From NCBI GenBank assembly GCA_017883605.1, contig JADGNH010000121.1:1-6008 (forward strand): a stretch of 6,008 bases of DNA. The letters are read 5' to 3'. The position numbers and the translations under genes are program-made. Each line of letters starts with the position of its first letter. Within the stretch, counting starts at the first letter, position 1. Under the pieces are notes generated by a model. The model was given only the letters and a program-made list of their open reading frames with translations, was not told the DNA's origin and searched no databases. This stretch comes from Methanobacteriaceae archaeon (lineage in GTDB: Archaea; Methanobacteriota; Methanobacteria; Methanobacteriales; Methanobacteriaceae). Below are positions 1-6,008 of the stretch, in pieces.

Positions 1-4
1 TATT

Positions 5-577
5 ATGGAAATTATGGAAAAAAAGATTCATTACTTTGAAAATCCTGGAGAAGAAAATACGGAAAGGGTTATAGATCTGGTTAAGGAACGAAAAGAGGAA
101 TTAAACATAAAACATATTGTTGTAGCCTCTGCATCTGGTAAATCAGGGGTTAAACTGGCCCAAACCATTGATGACGTCCATATTGTAAACGTTACCCACC
201 ACGCCGGGTTCAGAGGCGGGGATGAGATCGAGGTAGAAGCAGAGTACAGGAAAGCCCTTGAAGAGAGAGGAATAAAAATTTATGTGGGTACTCATGCCTT
301 AAGTGGGGTGGGAAGAGGCATAAGCAACAAGTTTAAAGGTGTAACCCCTGTAGAAGTCATAGCAGAGACTTTACGCCTTTTTTCCCAAGGCGTGAAAGTC
401 TGTGTAGAAATAAGCATCATGGCAGCCGATGCCGGTCTTATCCCCACTGATTCTGAAGTTATCGCTTTAGGGGGAACAGGTAAGGGTTTAGATGCTGCAG
501 TTGTTTTGAAACCAGCCCACATGGGTAACTTCTTTGACCTTAGGATACATGAAATCATTGCAATGCCCCGACCATAA
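5..577 (+). CDS. Pyruvate kinase C-terminal-domain-like protein (COG1751-type), function unknown
   Basis: A 190-residue protein resembling the stand-alone pyruvate kinase alpha/beta (C-terminal) domain found in archaea and some bacteria. Seen directly: a beta strand and glycine-rich turn at residues 37-50 (KHIVVASASGKSGVKLA), a conserved HHAGFRGGDE segment near 65-74, GTHALSGVGRGI near 95-106, and a conserved C-terminal half with EISIMAADAG (135-144), EVIALGGTGKGLDAAVVLKP (151-170) and a closing HEIIAMPR. The catalytic barrel of pyruvate kinase is absent, so it cannot be a pyruvate kinase; in the full enzyme this domain binds allosteric effectors, and a ligand-binding role here is only inference. 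In-frame ATGs lie at 5 and 14, and the frame is open to the left edge, so the true start is undecided; MEKKIHYFENPGEENT from 14 looks plausible. No membrane segment is seen. It is followed by a 231-nt spacer and a promoter, so it is probably not in one operon with ftsZ. Confidence 0.85.
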   Translation: MEIMEKKIHYFENPGEENTERVIDLVKERKEELNIKHIVVASASGKSGVKLAQTIDDVHIVNVTHHAGFRGGDEIEVEAEYRKALEERGIKIYVGTHALSGVGRGISNKFKGVTPVEVIAETLRLFSQGVKVCVEISIMAADAGLIPTDSEVIALGGTGKGLDAAVVLKPAHMGNFFDLRIHEIIAMPRP

Positions 578-744
578 TTCATCTCGGGATATTTTGGTGA
601 TGTTAACCGTCAGTTGTTCACCTGACAATATAGTGAAATAGTTAGGTTCACAATGACTTCATGCTTAAGTTTTGGTGAGATTTTGAAGCTAAGAATAAAA
701 AATTTTAGGTATGATGGTAAATTATCACTGAAAAAACCGTTGCT

Positions 745-754
745 TTTAAATATA
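745..754 (+). promoter_or_regulatory. Probable ftsZ TATA box
   Basis: TTTAAATATA, preceded by an A-rich stretch (GAAAAAA at 730-736) and a short GC-containing gap, fits an archaeal box A. A start of transcription about 25 nt downstream would fall near 775-780 and give a leader of about 30 nt before the TTG at 809. The upstream A-run is not a strong BRE match. Inferred from sequence only. Confidence 0.5.
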
Positions 755-797
755 ACTTATTACAATAACACAATTAACATAACCAAACATTTGCTGT

Positions 798-803
798 GGG
801 GGT
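798..803 (+). promoter_or_regulatory. Ribosome binding site deciding the ftsZ TTG start
   Basis: GGGGGT lies 5 nt before the TTG at 809 and resembles the GGAGGTGAT complement of the 16S rRNA 3' end. The reading frame has a TAA at 803-805 and no ATG until the GTP-binding region, so this site supports TTG as the start codon. Confidence 0.6.
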
Positions 804-808
804 AAGAA

Positions 809-1957
809 TTGAAATCTCTTATAAACAATACCATAAAAGAAACTGAAAATAGAAGGGAAAGATCACCCGTTGAAAAGCACAGAAAATATGATGAAAGTAT
901 AGACAGCGAACTTGAAGACATCATACAGAGAAGTCGGGCAAAAATCTTTGTTATTGGAACCGGTGGGGCCGGGAATAACACCATATCCAGACTCACAGAG
1001 ATCGGAATCGAAGGCGCAAAAACCATATCCATAAATACCGATGCACAGGATCTCCTATACTCAAACGCAGACAACAAGCTACTGATTGGAAGGGCAACCT
1101 GCGGTGGATTGGGTGCAGGTGGCGAACCTGAAGTTGGTGAGGATAGTGCCGAAGAAAGTGAGGAACAAATAAAAGAAAAGCTCGACGGTGCTGACATGGT
1201 CTTTGTAACCTGTGGATTAGGAGGAGGAACTGGAACAGGTTCTGCTCCGGTGATCTCTAAAATGGCCAAGAAAATTGGCGCCCTAACCATTGCAGTAGCT
1301 ACCATGCCCTTCAGTGCCGAAGGATTGAGACGAAGAGAAAACGCCGAAGAAGGTCTTAAAAAGCTTCAAAATGCTGCAGACACAGTAATAGTGATACCCA
1401 ACGATAAACTACTGGAAGTAGCACCTAACCTGCCCATAAACAAAGCCTTTATGGTGGCAGACGAACTTCTGGGACGTGCAGTCAAGGGAATAACTGAACT
1501 CATAACCAAGCCTGGTCTGGTAAGTCTGGACTTCGCCGACATCCGTAGTATAATGAAAGGCTCTGGAATGGCTATGATTGGAATGGGTGAGTCAGACTCT
1601 GGTGATAGAGCAATAGAATCTGTGCACGAAGCTTTAAGCAGTCCACTCCTTGACCTGGACATCTCAAACGCTAAAGGAGCACTGATAAACATATCAGGCA
1701 GCTCAGACCTGACCCTTAACGAAGCTGAAAAGGTAGTACAGATAGTGGCCGATGAACTGGACCCTGATGCCAATATAATCTGGGGTACACAAATCCAGGA
1801 AGAGCTGGACAGCACCATAAGAACCACCATTGTTGTGGCTGGCGTGAAATCACCATACATCTTCGGTATACCTGGTGAAAGGGAGTTCATAGAAGAAAAA
1901 CAAAAAGAATCAGCTCCTGAATCAGCTCTGGAAGAATTCATAGATGGTGTTTTTTAA
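809..1957 (+). CDS. ftsZ: Cell division protein FtsZ
   Basis: Tubulin-like GTPase that polymerises at mid-cell into the division ring; 382 residues, normal for archaeal FtsZ. Domains in order: a charged N-terminal extension (1-43); the GTP-binding domain starting at AKIFVIGTGGAGNNTISRL (44-62), with NTDAQ (76-80), GRATCGGLGAGGEPEVG (94-110) and the tubulin signature GGGTGTG (138-144); the long helix and T7 loop (PGLVSLDFADIR, 235-246); and the C-terminal domain with SPLLDLDI, LINISG and a strand ending near VVAGV (342-346). The last residues, LEEFIDGVF (374-382), form a short tail after a Glu/Lys/Ser-rich linker and may bind division partners such as SepF, which is inference. The start is TTG: a stop lies two codons upstream and GGGGGT is correctly spaced. 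The T7 loop has Ser239 where E. coli FtsZ has Asn207; the two catalytic Asp (241 and 244) are kept. It has its own promoter and is followed by a spacer with the secE promoter. Confidence 0.97.
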   Translation: MKSLINNTIKETENRRERSPVEKHRKYDESIDSELEDIIQRSRAKIFVIGTGGAGNNTISRLTEIGIEGAKTISINTDAQDLLYSNADNKLLIGRATCGGLGAGGEPEVGEDSAEESEEQIKEKLDGADMVFVTCGLGGGTGTGSAPVISKMAKKIGALTIAVATMPFSAEGLRRRENAEEGLKKLQNAADTVIVIPNDKLLEVAPNLPINKAFMVADELLGRAVKGITELITKPGLVSLDFADIRSIMKGSGMAMIGMGESDSGDRAIESVHEALSSPLLDLDISNAKGALINISGSSDLTLNEAEKVVQIVADELDPDANIIWGTQIQEELDSTIRTTIVVAGVKSPYIFGIPGEREFIEEKQKESAPESALEEFIDGVF

Positions 1958-1991
1958 TTAAGCTATTCGGTGGAATTGACTGTTAGAACGG

Positions 1992-2010
1992 GGAAATTTA
2001 ATATATTTCC
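1992..2010. repeat. Inverted repeat GGAAAT-N7-ATTTCC downstream of ftsZ
   Basis: Perfect 6-bp arms at 1992-1997 and 2005-2010 around TTAATAT. The centre also reads as a weak TATA-like string (TTTAATATA, 1996-2004). It could be an operator, a weak hairpin in the ftsZ 3' end, or chance in AT-rich DNA. The arm spacing does not fit the GGAA-N6-TTCC operator known for NrpR of methanogens. Confidence 0.25.
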
Positions 2011-2033
2011 TCATACACAATTCAACTTTAGTC

Positions 2034-2050
2034 TGTACCATCTCGGTACA
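2034..2050. promoter_or_regulatory. Perfect palindrome TGTACC-N5-GGTACA abutting the secE promoter
   Basis: Six-base perfect arms (2034-2039 and 2045-2050) around ATCTC end 4 nt before the A-rich BRE of the secE promoter. The GC-containing arms stand out in this AT-rich spacer. Position and two-fold symmetry suggest a binding site for a dimeric regulator just upstream of TFB/TBP, where archaeal activators often bind; overlap with promoter access could equally repress. The regulator is unknown. No T-tract follows, so it is not a plus-strand terminator hairpin. Confidence 0.4.
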
Positions 2051-2054
2051 AAAA

Positions 2055-2073
2055 AAGGAAAAACTTTATAAAT
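2055..2073 (+). promoter_or_regulatory. secE promoter (BRE plus TATA box)
   Basis: A purine-rich BRE-like stretch, AAGGAAAAA (2055-2063), runs directly into the TATA box CTTTATAAAT (2064-2073), a near-ideal archaeal promoter and the clearest in the window. Transcription should begin about 22-25 nt after the box, near 2092-2098, giving a leader of roughly 100 nt before secE. The leader contains a T7 tract (2108-2114) and a threefold repeat. The unit probably reads through secE into spt5 and rpl11. Confidence 0.7.
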
Positions 2074-2154
2074 CACTATAGTATAACCTATTGTGATCTC
2101 TCTCTAATTTTTTTATAATTCTCATTCTATCATAAAATATTAGAGTGGTATTCC

Positions 2155-2184
2155 ATGAATAAAAAATGGTATTTCCATGAATAA
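2155..2184 (+). CDS. Upstream micro-ORF 1 (9 codons) in the secE leader
   Basis: Reads MNKKWYFHE then TAA. It arises from repeat copy 1 and runs through the second ATG, ending 8 nt into micro-ORF 2. It has the same GGTATT-CC-ATG context as secE. Nothing shows that the peptide itself has a function; translation could affect ribosome loading on secE. It may be only a by-product of tandem duplication. Confidence 0.3.
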   Translation: MNKKWYFHE

Positions 2185-2206
2185 AAAGTGGTATTTCTAT
2201 GAATAA
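2177..2206 (+). CDS. Upstream micro-ORF 2 (9 codons) overlapping the secE start
   Basis: Reads MNKKWYFYE then TAA, differing from micro-ORF 1 only at His8 to Tyr. Its stop lies 8 nt past the start of the secE ATG at 2199, an overlap that would permit termination-reinitiation coupling. As with micro-ORF 1, expression is unproven; the case rests on three matched initiation contexts in tandem. Confidence 0.3.
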   Translation: MNKKWYFYE

Positions 2207-2384
2207 AGAGTCCATTGTCCGTTTTATAAAACAATGCCAGAGAGTTCTGCGTGTATCCAAAAAACCAGACAGAACTGAATATGTAAATGTGGCCAAAATA
2301 ACCGGATTAGGTATAATACTTATTGGAGTTATTGGCTTTGTAATAAGCATAATCGCCCAACTTTTAGGCTTAGGCAAAGTATAA
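2199..2384 (+). CDS. secE: Preprotein translocase subunit SecE (Sec61 gamma homologue)
   Basis: Small single-span membrane protein that clamps the two halves of SecY in the protein-export channel. At 61 residues it has the normal archaeal/eukaryotic size. Residues 1-30 form the amphipathic, basic N-terminal helix (IVRFIKQCQRVLRVSKKPDR, typical of the family), followed by the conserved EYVNVAKITGLG and one membrane segment at about 35-57 (GLGIILIGVIGFVISIIAQ). The start is the third ATG of the tandem repeat; upstream in this frame a TGA (2178-2180) excludes an earlier start. The initiation region has only a weak GGTATT match to the anti-Shine-Dalgarno sequence. Lying directly before spt5 is the usual archaeal arrangement and matches bacterial secE-nusG. 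Assigned by fold pattern and context; such short proteins match weakly in searches. Confidence 0.93.
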   Translation: MNKESIVRFIKQCQRVLRVSKKPDRTEYVNVAKITGLGIILIGVIGFVISIIAQLLGLGKV

Positions 2385-2654
2385 GCCAGTTAAGCAAAGT
2401 ATAAACTAATACTTAGTTAAAACTAATTCAATTAAAATCAATAATCTAAGAATTTAAGTAAATAAATTCTTACAGTATCTAAGTAAATAAATTCTAAGTA
2501 AGACATAAAATTTAATTTCCAAGTAAGTCATAAATTTAGTTAAATTAAAAAATTTAATTTAATAATTTTAAGTAAGATAAAAACTCAATTAATATTCTAG
2601 TTAAAAAATTAATATTCTTATTAAAATAATCATTAGCTAATAATCGTTAGCTAT
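2374..2654 (+). repeat. secE-spt5 spacer made of short tandem duplications, about 17% G+C
   Basis: The span begins in the last secE codons, and no other gene is seen in it. Repeated units: GCAAAGTATAA at 2374-2384 (overlapping the secE stop) and 2394-2404; TAAGTAAATAAATTCT at 2455-2470 and 2480-2495; AAGTAAG(A/T)CATAAA at 2496-2509 and 2521-2534; AATTAATATTCT at 2587-2598 and 2607-2618; TAATC(A/G)TTAGCTA(A/T) at 2627-2640 and 2641-2654. TAAGTAAG recurs at 2569. An inverted repeat TTAAATT-AAAA-AATTTAA occupies 2540-2557. The longest T-run on this strand is four, so there is no obvious terminator and secE-spt5 cotranscription is plausible. G+C is from a hand count of 45 in 268 nt (2385-2652). 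Confidence 0.8.
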
Positions 2655-2659
2655 GAATC

Positions 2660-2670
2660 AGGTAAGTGAT
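2660..2670 (+). promoter_or_regulatory. Ribosome binding site supporting a TTG start for spt5
   Basis: AGGTAAGTGAT ends 3 nt before the TTG at 2674. The GTGAT-N3-start spacing is the same as in front of rpl12 (GAGGTGAT-N3-ATG). The in-frame ATG at 2653 has no such site; it lies in the second copy of a 14-bp repeat. Confidence 0.55.
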
Positions 2671-2673
2671 ATT

Positions 2674-3605
<932 letters not shown>

Positions 3606-3612
3606 TTTTTAA

Positions 3613-3627
3613 TATTATACTATAATA
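3613..3627. promoter_or_regulatory. Palindrome and possible weak promoter in the rpl11-rpl1 spacer
   Basis: TATTATA-C-TATAATA is a perfect 15-bp palindrome with one central base, just after the T5 that follows rpl11. It could act as a TATA-like element for a separate rpl1-rpl10-rpl12 transcript with a leader near 100 nt, or be an operator. A second candidate TATA (TTTAAAAT, 3650-3657) has no good BRE. The rest of the 145-nt spacer contains no gene. Whether rpl1 has its own promoter cannot be settled here. Confidence 0.25.
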
Positions 3628-3750
3628 GTTTATTTATTAATTTATTTCGTTTAAAATGGTAAAAACAAATATTTCATAAAAAATGGCAAGAAACAAAGAA
3701 TCCGTAAATCATTGTGAGCTTTTCACCAGAAATGTTCATGGAGGAATTAA

Positions 3751-4388
<638 letters not shown>

Positions 4389-4389
<1 letters not shown>

Positions 4390-5399
4390 TGCCACATGTT
4401 GCACAGTGGAAAAAAGAAGAGATATCAAATCTCAAAAGTCTTATTGAAAACCATCAGGTGGTGGGTGTAGCTAACTTAGCAAACATACCAGCCCCTCAGC
4501 TCCAGAAAATGCGCAGAACACTGAAAGAGAGTGCAACCGTTAAAATGTCCAGGAAAACCCTTATGAACCTGGCGTTAAACGATTCTGGAAAATCAAACAT
4601 AGAAAATCTGGGGGAACATATGGAAGGGCAGCCTGCTTTGATATTCACCAACATGAATCCCTTTAAACTTTACAAAATATTAGAGGACAGTAAGACTCAG
4701 GCCCCTGCAAAAGCGGGAAGTATAGCTCCTTCCGATATAGTGGTTCCCAAGGGAGATACCTCCTTTAAACCTGGCCCGGTGCTGGGGGAGCTGCAGAAGA
4801 TTGGAATCCCGGCCAAGATCGAGAAAGGAAAAATAGTTATAACCAATAATAAAACAGTAGTAGGTGCTGGAGAAGAAATATCCAAGGATATTGCCAGCAT
4901 ACTCACGCGGCTTGAAATCTACCCATTAGAAGTAGGGATAGATCTTAAGGCTGCTTATGAAGATCAAACAATATATACATCCGATATTTTAACAATCGAT
5001 CCGGATAAAACCTTATCAGACGTTCAAAGAGCCTTTAGCCAGGCATTAAACTTATCAGTGAACGCGGTAATATTCACCAAAGAATCCCTGCCAATCATGC
5101 TGCAGAATGCAGAAAGAAAGTCAATTAACTTGGCCCTAAATGCTGAGATACTTACCTCCAAAACCAGAGAAATGCTGTTATCCCGGGCTTACCTGGAGAT
5201 GCTGGCTCTTGCCGGTGAATTATCAGCTAAGGATGAAAAGGCAGTTGATGATGAACTTCGAGAAAGACTGAAATCAAAACCAGTGCAGGTTGAAGTTAAA
5301 GATAAGGAAGAACCCGAAGAAGAGGAAGAAGAAGAGGAAGAATCTGAAGAAGAAAAAGAAGAAGAAGCCGCAGCAGGATTAGGGGCTCTCTTTGGTTAA
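4389..5399 (+). CDS. rpl10: 50S ribosomal protein L10 (uL10, acidic protein P0)
   Basis: Base of the ribosomal stalk: it binds 23S rRNA beside L11 and carries several L12 dimers. 336 residues, the archaeal/eukaryotic P0 form, much longer than bacterial L10. The N-terminal rRNA-binding domain begins VAQWKKEEISNLKSLI and includes MRRTLKESATVKMSRKTLM (41-59). The archaeal insertion domain lies at about 110-185 (PAKAGSIAPSDIVVPKGDTS onward). A long helical region at about 205-300 (AFSQALNLSVNAVIFT, LNAEILTSKTREMLLSRAYLE) is the L12-docking spine. A flexible Glu-rich linker (307-326) and the tail AAAGLGALFG follow; this tail, shared with L12, binds translation GTPases. Its start overlaps the rpl1 stop (TAATG), with GAGGGTGATC just before it. 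The last part of the gene contains a 50-nt block identical to rpl12. Confidence 0.97.
5319..5368 (+). repeat. 50-nt block identical to rpl12 (copy in rpl10)
   Basis: Identical base for base to 5769-5818, at a constant offset of 450. It encodes the Glu-rich linker with its single Ser and Lys. Outside the block, the next ten codons encode the same peptide with different synonymous codons, so the identity of the block is not explained by protein constraint alone. Confidence 0.95.
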
Positions 5400-5450
5400 T
5401 ACTTTGGAAACTAATACTTTTAACAAAAAATTTAGGAAAAACTGAAAATA

Positions 5451-5502
5451 TTGGTTTAAAACCAAGACTAGTAATTTAAAACCAGATTAGTAGTTTAAAA
5501 AG
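5451..5502 (+). repeat. Small palindrome and direct repeats in the rpl10-rpl12 spacer
   Basis: TTGGTTT-A-AAACCAA (5451-5465) is a perfect palindrome with one central base. Its TTTAAAACCA half recurs at 5475-5484, and a degenerate TTTAAAAAG sits at 5494-5502, giving steps of 20 and 19 nt; AGACTAGTA and AGATTAGTA lie between them. This 138-nt spacer (5400-5537) contains no gene and no clear TATA box. It could hold operator sites or simply reflect tandem duplication. Confidence 0.5.
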
Positions 5503-5537
5503 TTCAAGAATATTTTTAAGAAATTTGAGGTGATCAT

Positions 5538-5849
5538 ATGGAATATATATACGCAGCAATGTTATTGCACACAACCGGTCAGGAAATTAACGAAGAAAAC
5601 GTAAAAAAGGTCTTAGAAGCAGCAGGAGCAGAAGTAGATGATGCCAGGATTAAAGCTTTAATCGCAGCCCTGGAAGACGTTGACATTGACGAAGCCATTG
5701 AAAAAACAGCTATAACAGCAGCACCTGCAGCAGCCGCAGCAGCACCTGCAGCAGCCGCCGAAGAAGCTGAAGAGGAAGAAGAAGAGGAAGAATCTGAAGA
5801 AGAAAAAGAAGAAGAAGCTGCAGCCGGTCTCGGCGCTCTATTCGGCTAA
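5538..5849 (+). CDS. rpl12: 50S ribosomal protein L12 (archaeal P1-type stalk protein)
   Basis: Multi-copy stalk protein; dimers sit on the L10 spine and their mobile tails recruit elongation and initiation factors. 103 residues, normal for archaea and unrelated in fold to bacterial L7/L12. The N-terminal helical dimerisation domain (1-58) starts MEYIYAAMLLHTTGQEINEENVKKVLEAAG in family style and includes DDARIKALIAALEDVDIDEAI. The Ala/Pro hinge (59-74) has a perfect 7-codon duplication. A Glu-rich linker (75-93) and the factor-binding tail AAAGLGALFG (94-103) follow, both shared with L10. GAGGTGATC (5527-5535) is the strongest ribosome binding site in the window, suiting a protein made in several copies per ribosome. 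Followed by a dense set of T-tracts. Confidence 0.98.
   Translation: MEYIYAAMLLHTTGQEINEENVKKVLEAAGAEVDDARIKALIAALEDVDIDEAIEKTAITAAPAAAAAAPAAAAEEAEEEEEEEESEEEKEEEAAAGLGALFG
5716..5757 (+). repeat. Perfect 21-bp tandem duplication in the L12 hinge
   Basis: 5716-5736 is repeated without change at 5737-5757. In frame it gives a seven-residue unit (AAPAAAA) twice, so the hinge spans residues 61-74 with Pro63 and Pro70. Identity at every third codon position points to a recent duplication. Confidence 0.95.
5769..5818 (+). repeat. 50-nt block identical to rpl10 (copy in rpl12)
   Basis: Partner of 5319-5368. It encodes the Glu-rich linker before the tail. Identity stops at 5819, where GCT replaces GCC, and the following codons differ mostly at third positions. 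Confidence 0.95.
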
Positions 5850-5857
5850 TCTTTCCC

Positions 5858-5923
5858 TTTTTAAAAGTCAACTATTCAATTTGGCTTTTTTACTAATTTT
5901 TTATTTTTTTTAATTTAATTTTT
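5858..5923 (+). terminator. T-tract terminator cluster after rpl12
   Basis: Five runs of T follow the stop codon closely: T5 (5858-5862), T6 (5886-5891), T6 (5897-5902), T8 (5904-5911) and T5 (5919-5923). Archaeal RNA polymerase terminates on such U-rich stretches without needing a hairpin, and several in series are usual after highly expressed operons. This is the only dense cluster in the window and marks the end of the ribosomal protein unit. Confidence 0.8.
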
Positions 5924-6008
5924 GTAATTCCAAAAGTTAAATGCTGCAAATTTTATAGATATCTGTTTGTTGAAAATTTATTCAAAAAGGTTATCTGTTA
6001 TTTAAATT

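Larger units (their letters stand above)
2145..2209 (+). repeat. Threefold 22-bp tandem repeat carrying three initiation regions
   Basis: Copies at 2145-2165, 2166-2187 and 2188-2209 share the pattern (G/A)TGGTATTTC(C/T)ATGAATAAA. Copies 2 and 3 differ at 3 of 22 positions; copy 1 lacks one T. Each has a GGTATT element, a weak ribosome-binding-site match, 5-6 nt before an ATG. The ATGs at 2155, 2177 and 2199 are exactly 22 nt apart and so fall in three different frames. The third is the secE start. Confidence 0.85.

Noticed and set aside
609..626. Hairpin GTCAG-N8-CTGAC downstream of the first gene
   Set aside because: Only 5-bp arms with an 8-nt loop and no T-tract after it; it is compatible with chance and not needed for archaeal termination.
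594..660. Possible C/D-box small RNA upstream of ftsZ (GTGATGT, CTGA, GTGAAAT, ATGA)
   Set aside because: The boxes are imperfect, the C to D' distance is too long, the last D box is not CUGA and no terminal stem is seen.
760..1305. Long minus-strand ORF opposite the start of ftsZ
   Set aside because: Its protein is Ser/Pro/Met-rich and low in complexity, as expected of the antisense of a real gene; ftsZ on the other strand is certain. The same holds for the other minus-strand ORFs at 292-582, 1366-1941, 2703-3062, 3074-3349, 3747-4049, 4186-4428 and 4697-4906.
1992..2010. NrpR-type nitrogen operator
   Set aside because: The GGAA and TTCC halves are 11 nt apart instead of the 6 known for NrpR sites, and ftsZ or secE are not expected nitrogen-regulated genes.
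2066..2377. Minus-strand ORF of 103 codons opposite secE and its leader
   Set aside because: Part of it translates the tandem repeat in reverse (repeated FIHGNTIFYSWNT-like text) and the rest is antisense to secE. There is no promoter or ribosome binding site for it.
5924..6008. Promoter for a gene beyond the right edge (TATA-like strings near 5955 and 6000)
   Set aside because: The sequence is AT-rich throughout and no BRE/TATA pair stands out; without the next gene in view it cannot be supported.

Overview
The window is a piece of a methanogenic archaeal chromosome, most likely Methanobacteriaceae (Methanobacterium or a close relative). This rests on gene content and order recalled from Methanothermobacter (a pyruvate-kinase-C-terminal-like protein, then FtsZ, SecE, Spt5, L11, L1, L10/P0, L12/P1), on TATA-type promoters, GAGGTGATC-type ribosome binding sites and T-tract terminators, and on very AT-rich spacers around moderately AT-rich genes. 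All convincing genes are on the plus strand. No tRNA, rRNA, CRISPR, insertion sequence, phage gene or defence system was seen.

Layout: 5-577 encodes a pyruvate kinase C-terminal-domain-like protein of unknown function, with its start close to the left edge. 578-808 is a spacer ending in a TATA box and ribosome binding site for ftsZ (809-1957, TTG start). 1958-2198 holds two inverted repeats, a strong BRE/TATA promoter and a threefold 22-bp repeat that carries two 9-codon upstream ORFs; it leads into secE (2199-2384). A spacer of about 290 nt, roughly 17% G+C by hand count and built largely of short tandem duplications, separates secE from spt5 (best start TTG at 2674, end 3117). spt5 overlaps rpl11 (3117-3605) in a TAATG junction. 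After a 145-nt spacer comes rpl1 (3751-4389), with a recognisable L1-binding RNA element inside its first codons. rpl1 overlaps rpl10 (4389-5399) by TAATG. A 138-nt spacer with small repeats precedes rpl12 (5538-5849). A series of T-tracts (5858-5923) closes the cluster; 5924-6008 shows no gene.

How it works together: SecE is the gamma subunit of the SecYE protein-export channel. Spt5 is the elongation factor that links RNA polymerase to translation. L11, L1, L10 and L12 build the L1 stalk and the GTPase-activating stalk of the 50S subunit. L1 probably regulates the rpl1-rpl10-rpl12 part by binding its own mRNA at 3775-3815, as described for Methanococcus. ftsZ and the upstream gene appear to be separate transcription units.

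This is a core, conserved region and I see no new multi-gene system. The most interesting points are the L1 autoregulatory element, the tandem overlapping micro-ORFs in front of secE, a perfect palindrome beside the secE promoter, a 50-nt identical block shared by rpl10 and rpl12, and a perfect 7-codon tandem duplication in the L12 hinge.
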